From assembly GCA_022829145.1 (NCBI GenBank), contig CM040747.1, positions 33,558,052 to 33,622,051 on the forward strand: a stretch of 64,000 nt of DNA, given 5' to 3'. Shown in pieces: positions 13,286-26,400 of the stretch. Source of the stretch: Albula goreensis. Lineage: Eukaryota > Chordata > Actinopteri > Albuliformes > Albulidae. The notes beneath the pieces are model-generated. The model worked only from the letters and a program-made list of their open reading frames with translations, was not told the DNA's origin and did no database searches. Both the position numbers and the translations under genes were made by a program. Within the stretch, counting starts at the first letter, position 1; every line of letters starts with the position of its first letter.

Positions 13286-16200
13286 CACATAAACAAAAGG
13301 AGTACGACAGCAGACATGAAGCATTTATGCTGATTTTGGATGACATAGCGGCTCAAAGGAAGCTTCTCCATTGGCCCCTAGGGGCTGCTGGAAATTGCGC
13401 GCCTGACAGCCTACCTGGCACCTGTGGGGGGTGGGGCTAGGAAAAGGAGGAGGCGTGTCTTACCTTCACCCATTGGGACGTCATAGGCTGCACTGTGGGA
13501 TCCTTCGGGCATGTCACTGGGGCCCGATCAACTGTGGAGACACAACGGAAGGGTGCGGGGTGAGCACAAAAGACCACGAAAGCTGCACGGGACAGTCAAG
13601 CACCATTCAAGTCCATGTTCTGGCGCAGCTAGTCCTCTGCTCCTCAATACAGTGCTACCTAACCACTCATCAATCCCATCATGCCCTGCGACAGGATGTG
13701 GTCTGACTCCCACATGCTCAACAGGAAGCACTGCTTGGCATTCTGACAGCTATTATTAAGTTATTATTGCTTTGGGCCGTCTGACAGCATGAGTCTCCGA
13801 GCCTTTTTTTAAATAAGCAAATGCATAAATTTTAAGGTTTCAACTGTTTTCGCAGTCTGGGAAAAAAATCAGAATCAATGGTGTATCATATTATTTCAAC
13901 AGCTAATTTCTGTAGATGCAGAGGATGTGTGGTGGTGAGCAACATATGCAGTATGAGAAGGTCACATGCAAGATGGTATCAGTATTTCAGTTTCCAGATC
14001 TAAATCTACAATCTACCTCTCAGCAAAATGAACACGATAGCATCCCTTTACAAAAGATGTTTTAAACGCACTTCTGATACCCATAAATTCAAGAAATTAA
14101 ACAGTGCCTCACAAAGATCTAATTGCTATACAAACAACACCGTTTTAGTTTTAGGTCTTCCCAACTTTTCCAGACAGTAAGGGAGGTCATTTAAAGATCT
14201 TCCAACAGTTGGCCCCGTCAGGTCAACCTAATATACGACTTGCTTTTGACTTATATTCTCAGGTCCGCAGCGGTGCATGAAAACCAACCCTTTGTGGTGT
14301 TTGGAAAATGCTCCGTTGAAGTTAGCAGTGAAAACGTTCATTGCAACAACCATATTTCATCAAACTGTCTTTTGAACCCATGGAGGAAACAAGACACTCA
14401 CTTACGTGAAGGTATAAGTGTTAAGCAGCTACTTCCTGTATAATGAACCAATTCCTGCTCTTCATCTTTTGTTTTTCAACTTTTTTCGTTCTGTTTTTTT
14501 GGAGGAATATTACATAATTTGAGGAGTGATGCTGGAAATTCACCTTGACCCTGGTTTTGCCCTCCCCCCTTTAGTGAACTTTAGTGAAGACTCCAGCATA
14601 CAGTCCTGCCTTCGATTCCCAAACTTTCTCTGTCCGTAAGCTACTACCTGGAGGAAAGTTCGAACTGAAGTTGTGTGTTGTGGTGAATTGTCTCTCAACA
14701 TTGTGTTTCTCCTCCCAACCGCTAAGCTAGGTCTGCATGTCAGGCAAACACTCCTACCTTTTAACGTGTGTAAAGAAAAACTCGCTCGGAACACATTTTC
14801 TTCTTTTTCGATTTGCCCGGTGCATCGCCAGCATCAGTCTCGACTTTTCTGATGTTTACAGGTAGCCTGCTGTCTGAGGGGGTGCTGCTGACAGTGCTGT
14901 TATTTTTTTTAATGAATTTTTAACATTGAAAAATAACATACATTTTTTTTTTTTTTTTTTTGCAAAAGATGTACAATATTAGTGATTTTCCAATTTTGAT
15001 TTAAATTGCCGTTTTCGCTATTTGTTGAAAGTGCATAACAAGCCCCCCATGTTGTGTGGGAGGTACCTGTAGCTCACGAGCGACATATTGACGAACACTT
15101 TGCTAAAGGTTTTGACAAATCCGGCCCAAGGGGGCCGAGAACATCCACAGCGAGTGCCCCACGGATCCCCCCCCCTCATCAAAACTCCAGATTCCCATGG
15201 TTACCCTTGAGTGAGACGAGCCCGAAGGCCCGCTACTTCATTACTTTCTGGCCAGCGGCCAGGCTGTTACACAGGAACCACGTGCAATTTATCTGGCCGT
15301 TTAACATAAAACCTCTCTGTTGCCGTGTTTGGGTTCCCGGGACCGGGGACTGGTCTTGAAGCCAGACTGAATGAAAGACTGAAAAGAGCTGCGCCACCTA
15401 CGTAATCTGAACGATGACACAAGAGCTCTCGAAAATCAGTCCGTGCACATCAAACAGTTTCGGGGGGGCGGAGAAGAGCCGTTTGTATATCAAATAAAGG
15501 ATGAGGCTACCTTAAATAACAATAATTTGAAAAAAATAAAATTCCTTTAAAACAATTCTTTAAGGATCCCTTATTTATCCCTGTTTTATGCAGTTGGTTT
15601 GGATCGACTGAATCCAATTGGGAAACTGCAGTACTGCCAATTGCCAGCAGATGTCCCTACTAATGATAAACAGATAGTAAAATACTGCTGCTTGCAGCTT
15701 TTCAATTGCCAACAATGAGGATACAAAGACCCAAGCTATTCCTGAGGCTTTGTATAAACAGCCTGTAACCTGCCAACAATCTCGGACTGTAAGCTAGTGA
15801 TCCATTTTATATAATAGTATAAGAGTTAAGTAAGGATACATGACATTCTCCTCGCTGTAAGTTTCTTGATTTCATAGAATGAACATTTAATATAGAGTAA
15901 TGGGACACAGAGACAAACAATACAAATAACGTTATCAAAACCCAAAATAAAAAAATGAGAGTCTTCGCCGTTTGGATATACATTTGCTGTGATTTCACTG
16001 TTATGAAATCGAAGTGCCAGCGATCACATAACAAAGAACCGCTCAGTGAGCCGAGTTCAGCTTGTGCCAGTCACTCTCAGGCACACCATAGGGTTTCTGG
16101 GCTCACCTCCAAGAAGCACAGACATCTGTGCTGGCAACCTCACAGCTGGGCCGCGCAGCGGGGGCCGAGAAGAGGCCAGGCCGCGACAGCCAATCCAGGG

Positions 16201-17497
16201 CCCCGGCCTACCGATGTTCGCGGACCTACCGAAAACCAAAATAAGGGTTTTCGGATATTCCTGACTGATGCGCAACCCAAAATCAGGACACCTCCCCCCA
16301 CCCCCCATTTCCTGATCAGCTGAAAGCTGAGGTAAAGTTTCAGCGAATTTCCACAGAAGCATACCTAAATGAGAAAACATTTTCTCTGCAAAATTTTCTC
16401 AAAATTTCTCGAGAAAACACAAGGTGCCGGTCACCATCATGTGCTTTGGAAACTCCATATAACGATTTGAGAGAATAACTGGCTTTCTTTAAAGACAAAC
16501 ACTTCCATGAGATGTGTTAAAATAAGGTACCATATCGTTCCTAAAAATACAAACGTCACTGGGATGAAACCCTGAAGGGGGCATCCATTTTATGCTACCA
16601 GTGTACATAGTAAAATGCTAAAAGAATAGTAAAAAGAATAAGGCAAGGCAACTCTTCTATGGTGAAAAACCTTTTTTAAAGGTTTTTATTTCAAGACAGG
16701 TTCTAATAAAGTCAAAACAAATCTATATATCCTTGAAGTTGGAAAATATTTCACACAGCATTTGACGGATATTTATGGTGTTTTTCTCACCTTAGAATAT
16801 CAATACATCGTGATGAGGCAGAAATTTTATTCCCTTTTATATAGAAGAGCTGTCCCGGTGATAACTAAGTAGTTGATTAACTTGTAAGTTTTGTTCCGGT
16901 ACGGACAGAGTACAGAACAGAACCGTGAACAATTATTAATGTACCTAATTAATACAGTTGCTCTTCAAAAAACATAATTGCACCCTTTTTTCAGAGTGCA
17001 TCTACTTTAAATGACAGTTAACTACTGATACTGTTTCAGAGAATGGCCAAAGGTTAGGGGAGACTGCGCGGGTGCCATTTTGTTGCGGGCTCTGAATGTA
17101 TAATTTTTTTGGGAGTGGAATCCCCTGATTTCTCGCTCCTTTGCGATACTGCATTCCCTGATGATGTTGGTATTAGCGCGTTCCAGCTACGCATCGCTAG
17201 CTCCCCACATCTGAGCGTACAGCTCCCTGTTGAGTTTGTTCTCCCCGAATTAAATTAAGTTGGATGGCTGAGCCCTCTTCCCCGCCCCTGCAAATGTACT
17301 TTCCAACAATCGCATACTTTTCTCCGGTGAGATCAGAAGAGTTACTTTTGGGGGGTGGGGGGGGGATTTGGGGATTAAGTCCCCACATTTTTCTGAGACC
17401 CTCAGACCTTCAGCTATACGCCCCATCCACACACCCCCCAACCCCACGCCCCAGCCCTCAAGAACCCCCTCCTAAACCTGGCCTCCGCACAGGGAGG

Positions 17498-17511
17498 CTT
17501 GCCATGGCAAC
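17498..17511 (+). promoter_or_regulatory. near-perfect RFX X-box
   Basis: CTTGCCATGGCAAC differs by one base from the palindrome GTTGCCATGGCAAC. It lies in a GC-richer stretch of the intergenic region with no gene nearby that I recognise. Confidence 0.3.
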
Positions 17512-17809
17512 ATTCCTGGGGGTCAGTGTTGGTCTGGCATGAGAGAGGGGTGTGGCCAAGCAGCAGAGGGTTGAGCGGTGAGGTTTAACCCCTCGTTGCC
17601 TCGGGGTTTGGGCCTGCTGCCACGCAGTGACCCAGAACTCCCTCGGGGTACGGCCGGCAGTTTGGCTTCACAACTGGACGTCCGCGCTAAACAAACACAC
17701 TCCGGCCGGGGGCCCGCGGTCATGTGACAGGGCTCAGCACCGACATAAAGGGTCCCTTTCTCCAGGAGCATTCCCATCACTCCGAACCGTAACAATGCCT
17801 TAATGTGTC

Positions 17810-18035
17810 AGCGCGCACGCACGAACACACATGCATGCGTGAACATACGCGCACTTAAAAATCACCACACACAAGCCTATGTGGACCCACACATACATGC
17901 TTCACATACACACTAATTAATACACATACCATATGTACACATACAGCCACACAAAAATAATATGCACACATATATGTACAGACAAACACACACACTCACA
18001 TATACACACACACTCACATATACACACACACACAA
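17810..18035 (+). repeat. degenerate CA-rich microsatellite zone
   Basis: Alternating CA/CACATA units over roughly 220 bp, imperfect. Confidence 0.8.
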
Positions 18036-19196
18036 ACGGGTAGGATACAGTAAATAAGGAAAACAAACACATTGTGGTCCGTTCTGCCAAAAACACCAAA
18101 CACCCACAACAAAACCTTCATTCAGCTCTCACAGTAGTATCAAAGTATTTAAAGGGACACTTTGCTCATTTTTGACTTGGGTATCTTCCTTTTTAATCAC
18201 AGATAAGACCAAGTGACCATGTGAAAACACGTTTTCAATCTGCTATGAATTTTTTTAGAAAGAGCAGCTTTGAAATATCATATATTACTTCCTGTTCTAT
18301 TTGGTACTATTCAGGTTGTGAATGTAGGATACTAGACTGGGCAATCATAAACATTGGATCTAGCAACTTCTCTGAGTGTTTTTATCATGTGACATCAGAC
18401 GTACATGAGACATGTGCAAGTAAGCGGGCGCTAGCTCTGCGTGCTGGACAAACAGTTGTTTGCCTTTCCTTTAATGTTTAACACGAGGGACTGTAACCTC
18501 AACTTGGAATCAATTTTGGTTCTCACGAAACTGGTCTAGGAGTCTGGCTATGAACCCTAGACCTCAGGAGAGTATGTAGTTAGAAGTAACATCCACAACG
18601 GAGGTAAAAAGTCAATAATTGCTGCACCTGTGAGGGAAGACCAGCTGTCAAGATTCTCTGTGTTTCATTTCCTCAGTGAAACTTCAAAGTATAAGCCCAA
18701 GGACACAGTGACAGACACTCCTATGAGTCATATTCTGATGTCACTTCCTGTCCCTGTCTGACTCTCTGCCTACCCAGAGATATCAGTTCCAAATAGCCAA
18801 AGCACACACGGTGGACATCAGGAAGCCATGATTCTGCACAGTACATCCACCCACCACCATCCTGGGGGACCGTGCAAAGCGGAATTCTTTTTATATTGCA
18901 AGGCCAAAGGAATACTGGCAGTAGCGCACACAGTTTGTGTGAAAGCACTGTCCAATAGGAGGACTTCCTGGAATCCCAGCCGTTTCATGAGGACATTCAA
19001 ATTTAACGCAATGTCGTGTTTCAGGGAAGGATTCTTACAGCACTTTGCCTGTCCTCGTTCAGCAAAATCAGACTCATGAACACATGAGCGCGCACACACA
19101 CACAAACACAAACACACACACAGATGCATGTTTCACAAATACAGTATATGCATACACATAAATACATGCACACACACACATCTGAACAAGCATTCA

Positions 19197-19198
<2 letters not shown>

Positions 19199-19289
<91 letters not shown>
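19199..19289 (+). repeat. long perfect (CA)n microsatellite
   Basis: About 45 uninterrupted CA units, within a wider CA-rich zone from 19090. The open frames across it encode only His-Thr repeats. Confidence 0.97.
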
Positions 19290-19291
<2 letters not shown>

Positions 19292-22200
19292 TTCTCCTAT
19301 TTTCCCACATCTCTCCTCTCCTGCCAGTGCACAGCTGCGAACTGAAGCTCCAGCTGAAAGTGATTAAAGAAACGTACCGGTTCCCAAACGGAATATCACG
19401 CTCGAAGACCGAGCGGAGAGGCAGCTTGTATCAGTTCCCTCTTGGAAGGTATCCGCCATTTGATCAGGAAACTCATGTTTTTCCACGCCACTTTTCTGAG
19501 AGCATGCAAAACGATGGCATCACCCTCCGCCAGGCTTTTCAAACCAGATTAACCTCAACTTAAGCAATTTCCTCTTCAAAGAATTTCTGTGGGGAATACG
19601 CCATAAAAACTCTACAAACACAGAAGATTTTAAAGAAACAAAACATGTCTTTGAAGCAAGTCTGTTGCCTCCAATAGTACACTATGTAATGTTCTATTGT
19701 TCAAATTACCACTGTGATGTGGTTGGAAAGCCAGGCTTTGGTCTGTGCAACTAAAGGCCAAGCCTGACAGACAAACACTCAACAGAAGCATACCATGAGC
19801 AAAAGCACTTAGTCGAAACAGACATCGGGAGCACGGGGTACACTCGAAGGAATAACTAACTGGGATATATCGGTTTTTGGGGAGAGGATATGTATTTAAT
19901 ATGAACTATATCGACTTTATCACTGCAAAACTTTCACATCTAGAGTCGTTCTTTTCATTTTCATTATGACTAATTTCCTTGCGTCTAGAATTGGTGCATG
20001 AGAAGTCGGAGAGAACCCATTAAACATAATTTTGCATGGATTTCAAAGTCCTGCTCCAGTATTCTGGCACTTGACCCAATAAATCAATCTGAAACCAGAG
20101 ATTTCCCTCAGCTGAACTCTGGGAAAAGTGTCTGTTGGCCAACACGTCCTTGTAGTGAGAAGGGTGAGCCAATGAATGGGGTGCAATATTCTTTTGAAGA
20201 AGTCAGCCTTATGTCATTCTACCCTTGCCCAGGTTTGAGCTGTTCAATCAAGCTGAGAGGGGTTCAGTCATGCAACGAGAACAAAGCGCGAACTAGTAAT
20301 AGCTGCGACAAGGCCACTCCCACTGTCCCGCCCCCTTTCAGCCAATTGGCATGAGCAGAAACAAACACCTTCAAACACACACACTTGACCTCCATGCCAA
20401 ATTTCAGCCGCCTAGGGCGAAAACTGTGGCCGTCAAATGGCGGGGGAATTTTTGTCGAACAATCGACCGACAGGGCGAGCTATAGAGCTGCTGGTAGCGG
20501 CTAAAATCAGGCGTTCGAAAACAGGAATCTTCAGGGTTACCCCAGTAGAACAACCCCCTGCTTTTCAGTCATATTCACTCTTTCCCTTAGCAGGCTGCAG
20601 GATGTGAAGGATCTCTTTCACTACCCAAAATATAACTGATTAGTTGATTGATTAGATTGCCTGATTACAGTTAAGTCATCACACTGTTTTTTTTAATGGC
20701 CTGAATCAATTGTTGAGGTTTGAGGCCCCCATCCAAAAATCACATATTACGCCCTGTACAGTAGGCAAAAATCAGTACACGTAGTATGCAGTGTGTACGT
20801 AATCGCAAACCAGCTGAATCGGTATGCGAGTGTTACCCGGATGGCGATCTGCTTCCGTGAAAATTCTACAGTGTACAAGGACTGCACACTGTGCTATCCC
20901 ACAAGGCCGTTGGGCGGATAGACACCAAAGAAGAAGACGGCAGAGATGGTTCTGTGAAGTTTGACAACGGAGGTCAGTTGTAAACCTCCAGCTCTCAGAC
21001 TGAAGAAAATAGCGACCGTATTACGTCCGAAAACGTGCGTACTGCAGTAGGTGGTAGGCACTACGCTGATGTAAGAGCAGTACGCTTTTGTCGAATTTAG
21101 TAGGGACTGACATGCGGTTTCAGACGCAGGGTAAGATGAAAGCTTGACCAGCCATTCTTCAGCTGTCCAAGGGCAAATGCCTTCGAGAGGCATGACAGAT
21201 CCCTCTCCTTCACTCCAATGACTCAGCAAGTAGAATATGTGAGCGCTGGCCACGCTGGATTCCAAACGTTTCACGGATATTCTGTGAACGTTGCATGCAC
21301 GCGCTTGAGCCGCCTCTGCATTTTACTGTTATTGACAGCAATCATAAGGCAGCTACACCACTTCATATTGTCATAATGGTGGTGATAAATTCCAGGTTTT
21401 TGTTATATTATTTAAGGCTGCCTGTAGGTGTCAGAACTGTGTTCTATTCTGTATTCTTACTGTGTGACAACTCCACCTTTGGCCTAGCCAGCTCCAGCCA
21501 TCACCCAAACATTTGCATTTCTGTAGGGTATTCTATCTCCATAGCATTCCCCTGCTAATGGTCCATTTATGGCTCCCATTGAAGGCAGGGCCAGTTGTAT
21601 CCAGCCACCACCTGGTCCCATTCCTTTGATATGTATGATTACATTTAACACAACGCACGCTTTAGTCTTAGCACAGGCAGCCCGAATGTTATGAGGATGT
21701 CTCTCTCTTGCGCATTGTAAAAAAAAAAAAAATTCTCCTAAGAGAAGTCATCAGTGTGTTCTTCATCGTCCTGCGTTTCACTCCACGGAAAAGCGCAAAA
21801 TATCCTAACGGCGGCAACCTCTTACCTGCTGTGTTTCCATACGCGCTCAGCGAGGTGATTACAGGGGTCTTTAAAAAAGAGGTTTAAAAAAAGCACATTT
21901 AGTCTCTGTGTTCGTGTCAAGCTGAAGGGGGCTTTTCGTCAAAGCAGCAGCACAAATCCCCATGAGTCAGGTCAGGAAGACTGCATTCCAATTAGCTTCA
22001 TGGGTGCCTAGGATTCAATGGGTTTCTATTGTGACTCTCGCTAGCCATGGCCTGGGCAGTCAAACGTAAAACGCAAACAGACTCAGGGTTTCGCTATCAC
22101 GCAACACTTTGTGAGGAAATTTTGAAAGAGGAAAGAGTACTCATTAAGACCGAAAAGGATGTGTACTACACCCAGATTTATTGCTCTGTGTTCACACAAG

Positions 22201-22879
22201 GGTCTCGAATCTCAGATGACTTTGGGGAAGATTTTAGGTGTTTAGTCCATAGTATATTTCACAGATTTATACTCTAGTTGGATAAAAATGGTCATGCAAT
22301 ACAAGAAAAATACAACACATACTAGAAAGCATGAACAAAGGGATAAGGTTGTTGTTCAAGGAAATTTTCAAACTCAGCAAAAAATCTGCCTTTTCGATTG
22401 GCAAGAATCCCTTGAAAATATGAACATTCACGTCCAAAAGCAAATAGCTAAAACCACCCATTTTGACTTCATTTCCCAGCATGCTCTGCTCAGGTAGTCT
22501 GATACAGTGATGCGGTTTCATCCTTTGTGTTTCTGGCATTATGGAGCTGACTAGCATCACAGTGCAGTGCACGTCCCGTCACACACATGACTGGGCTGAC
22601 AGAATAACGGGCACAAAGCTGGCAATGAAATGCAGATACAGATGGCTCTTCTTACCCGTCCATGTACCAAATGATGACTCAGCAAAAAAAAAAAAAAAAA
22701 AAACAAAAAAAACGACGATGAATCAACATGTGTGAACGGTTTTAAGCCTCGCGCTTTGAACCCTTTCCTGTGGCACAAAATGCCGAGTGCTGTTGAGTGG
22801 TACCTCGTTTCCAGCAAGGGCGAGTATCAAAGAGAAGCCTCCGCTAGCTGAGAACCTGGGATGCAGCTGTAGGCGTCAT

Positions 22880-23460
22880 TTACATTGGGGACGCTGGGGA
22901 CGTGTCCCCACCGCTTTTTTGTCATGGCCCATTTTGTCCCCGCCACTTTTTCAAAGCCTTTAAATAGCTTTTGTTTTCTTTCATTTAACCTTTTATGTAA
23001 CCAGGTTAGTCTCTTGAGATTTAAAATCTCTTTTGGAAGAGGGACCTGGCCAAGAACGCAGCTGAAATACCCGTTAAAACAACGACTCACATAAAACATA
23101 TAACTGACAAATAGCAACATTCAGAAAAAAACACCTCTATGCAATGAAACTTATGAGTTTGAAAAGAAAGACCCAAATAATTAAGTCATACAACAATCAA
23201 AACGCACAATGACAGTCCCCAGTTTTGATACGTTCCAGATCTTTAGCCATGGCCTTAAATTCATTTAAAGTGATAAGCTCCTTTAATTTAAAACATTTTT
23301 TGGAGATCGTTCCAAGAAGCAGGAGCAGAGAATTCAAAGGCCTTTTTTCCAAACTCATAACGGCCTCCTTTGGCACAGTTAATGAAACATACTGTTGAAC
23401 CCGTCGTTGTCCCCGGTACTTTTCAAAACGAACTGACGCCCATGGATGTAGGTATGCACT
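22880..23460 (-). mobile_element. probable dispersed repeat fragment
   Basis: The segment around 22985-23065 (tttatgtaaccaggttagtc ... gagggacctggccaagaacg) resembles a high-copy sequence I associate with fish genomes. On the minus strand 23197-23361 stays open (LNSLLLLLGTISKKCF, then LITLNEFKAMAKDLERIKTG), which might be a relic of coding sequence. Limits and class are not determined. Confidence 0.35.
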
Positions 23461-26400
23461 TAACCCTGCCCCACAACACACTTCCACTCCATTCATGGAT
23501 TCACTCCATTTATGACAGGCGCTACTAAGCACATCCCAGCATCCCCCTGGATTTCGGTGTTTTTGGGGTTTGAAGAGTGCCGGCTCTCTTTGTTGTTTTG
23601 GGTGGCAGGTGACAAAAGAGAGCGGTGTTCCCATCTTTCACAGCCAATGAGCAGACACCCTTCAGACCCCCCAAACCCCTGGGTTTATGCTGGAGCTGAT
23701 TTCTCATAAACTGACAAGAGAAAACTGTGATTGAGCTTCAGACGACAGCTCGCTCTCCTATTCTTTTAGGAGGGGGGCTGAGTCGAGATTTCTTTGAGCG
23801 TGTGTCAGCGGTCTAAGTGTCCCTTCAGAGAGTCCTGGCTCTTTTTTGGATAAATGTGTTCTCTCCTTCAGAAATCAAACAGCCTTCAAATGCAGATCAC
23901 GCGTGTCACAAAAGTCCTTCCAAAAAGTGGAGACTGGAGAGATATACTTTGTTTTTTTTTTTTTTATTCAGACTGAAAATGTTTTCAATTACAAACATTT
24001 AGTTCAGATGACACTCTTAATCAGTCCCTGGCCTCTGTGCCTTCAGATTACGATCACAAGGCTGTCACTGTTGGTTAAGAACCCAAGTAAAGATAGGCTG
24101 CTTTAAAATTAGACACAACTACTGCTCCTTGTAAAAGACCAACTCATCAAAATCACATTTTCCTATATATGGTATGGTATTCGCATTCAGAGGTATCAAA
24201 TAAACACAGCTGAAGTTTGACCACTGAAATCATTGTTTTGCCAAGGTGGCCATTTAAAAAGTCTGGGCAGTTTGAAATTGGATCCAGTTGTGATGTCACA
24301 ATGGGGCTTAATTTGCATATTCCTGCCCCATGACATACATTAGAGAATCAACAATTCTGATTAGACTGCAGATACTCCAGTTGGGTAAGGATATTCCATG
24401 CAGCATGTTTGTGCCATGGGATGCACTTGACATGTTGAGGAGCTGAGAGAGCTGGGAAATTACTAGTACTGTCATCCAATCATGGCTGTGATTCATTAAT
24501 GTGATGACTTGAATGTATCATGCCTACTCAAACAGCCTTGTTTATTTCAAAGGGGAATATAACTGCAGGGAAAATATACCAATTTGACATTTTCACTTGA
24601 AAAACTACACTTTCATTTTGCAACTGTCCAGAAGCTATTTGACATTTCAAATGACCAGATGTGGACTTTTTATTGGAATATAGTACAGGAAAATATCTGA
24701 AAAAAGCACTGTTGGGTGATATACTCCAAATTTGGCATTGGACATAACCACAATGAATTCTATATTGATTAGTGAGGAAAATTCTGAAGTAAGGCACAAG
24801 GCCACAAAACTTTAGCTTCCGAAAATAAAGTAGGGCTAGCCCTGCCAATGGAAAAGTAACATGTCATTCCTTTCGTTTTCAGATATCCAGTCTCCAGCAC
24901 AGTAAGGATTAGTTTGTCACACATTCAAACCAGGAAGTGTCTGTCTGCTCCACCAAGTTGGAGCAACAATTCCATGTGGGCAGATGCCCATCATGTGACC
25001 AGTTTCCACACTGGGAAAAAGACAACACAAGGTCATGACTGTTGACTAATGAAGATTACGAAAGTACTGTGGAGAGAAGCTGTAGTTTTAAGCTGTGGGC
25101 CGATCTCTTTGTATATAGCAGGGGTCAAAATAACTACAGTATGTCCATGGGAAAAGAAGTCATTGGCTAGTTCTAGATTAGTTCAGAGATTTGTCTTGAA
25201 ATAGCGTTACAACTGGATCACTGCAAGCACCACTAACATAGAACAATTCTATCGTTCTAATATGTGAAATTAAAGAGACTATCAACGTAACGGCATTTGC
25301 AAAACCTGTCAAAGCAACCTAAAAAACATATTATAGCGGTCCCATTATCACAAAACAAAGTGACTGTGATAGGAAAATGTTGCTCCAACTTCCCTCAGTG
25401 GTGCCATTGTGATGTGAAGCCAATTGCTGTAGTTTTAAGATATGGATTTGCACAAATTCCAAACTACATTTCCAATCAACACCCCATACTGCTCTGTTCT
25501 TCGCAAAAATGTACATAAATGCATTCGGACGTAGGTTCAGGTTGAACATGGTTGATTTTTCTTTTGCTGTTGCAGTCTGAGATTGGGAACAAGTCATGTG
25601 ATTTCTGAAGGGGAGATAATTTTGATACTTTCTGATACATACACACTGGACTTTTACTATGTCCCTTGAACCCCAGTTACACATATGTTGGTCTTCCGGC
25701 TTTTACATTTTCAAAATTGAAATAAGTTCATTTTAAACACTAAAATGGGTTGATCCCCATTTTTAGAATCCAGAGGGATCGAGATAAATTGAAAAATGAC
25801 AACAATAATAAAGTATTCATACAAACAGCCACTAAAAATAAACTGATTCATTTAGGACGTCTTATAACCAAATCACAGTAAGCTATACTTATCACACAAC
25901 CTTTATACTTACTTTTACAAAAATAACGACTCAATGAACAAAACCATAACCGTTAACTAGAGCCGCGTGTTGACATGTGAAATGGTTTCACTTAAGTCTT
26001 TGAGCTCGTACTTGAATCTTAACCATCCTTAAAGGCAGTCAAATGAACTTCAGCCGGGTAGCGTAGCATTCAACAACAAACCACTGCCTTGTTTGAGTGT
26101 GCAACCTAATAAATACGTACACGTCAAAGGTACCGAAACAGTAATCTTCACATTAGCAAAAGTATTCGGTCAGAAAAACAGTTTGACCCAGTTTTGTTGT
26201 GGTCATCCGCTTCTATTATGTCTTACACATCAAATACTGCACGGTTGATTGCTCTCGCCCAACAACGCCATCAAACTTAGAATATACGCCCAAGAGAAAC
26301 ATTTGTTCGATTTTTAATTGCACAGTAGGCTATAGGTTTCTTTCCTGTTCTCGGATGTGTGCACAAATACTGTTTCAGGTGAACCACAATCCAACCACTA

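Larger units (their letters stand above)
13286..22879. other. gene-poor interval
   Basis: Homopolymers (T run 14943-14961, A run about 22683-22703), CA-rich zones at 17.8-18.0 and 19.1-19.3 kb, moderately CpG-rich stretches at 16.14-16.24 and 17.5-17.8 kb, and one X-box. The 126-codon minus-strand frame at 20894-21274 has no domain I recognise and is left out. Confidence 0.5.

Noticed and set aside
19124..19367. Open frames of His-Thr repeats
   Set aside because: They are translations of the CA microsatellite, not genes. The same applies to the TG-rich frames at 1721-2103.
20894..21274. 126-codon minus-strand frame
   Set aside because: It has the length of a small exon, but no domain, no signal peptide and no recognised neighbour, and codon content looks random.
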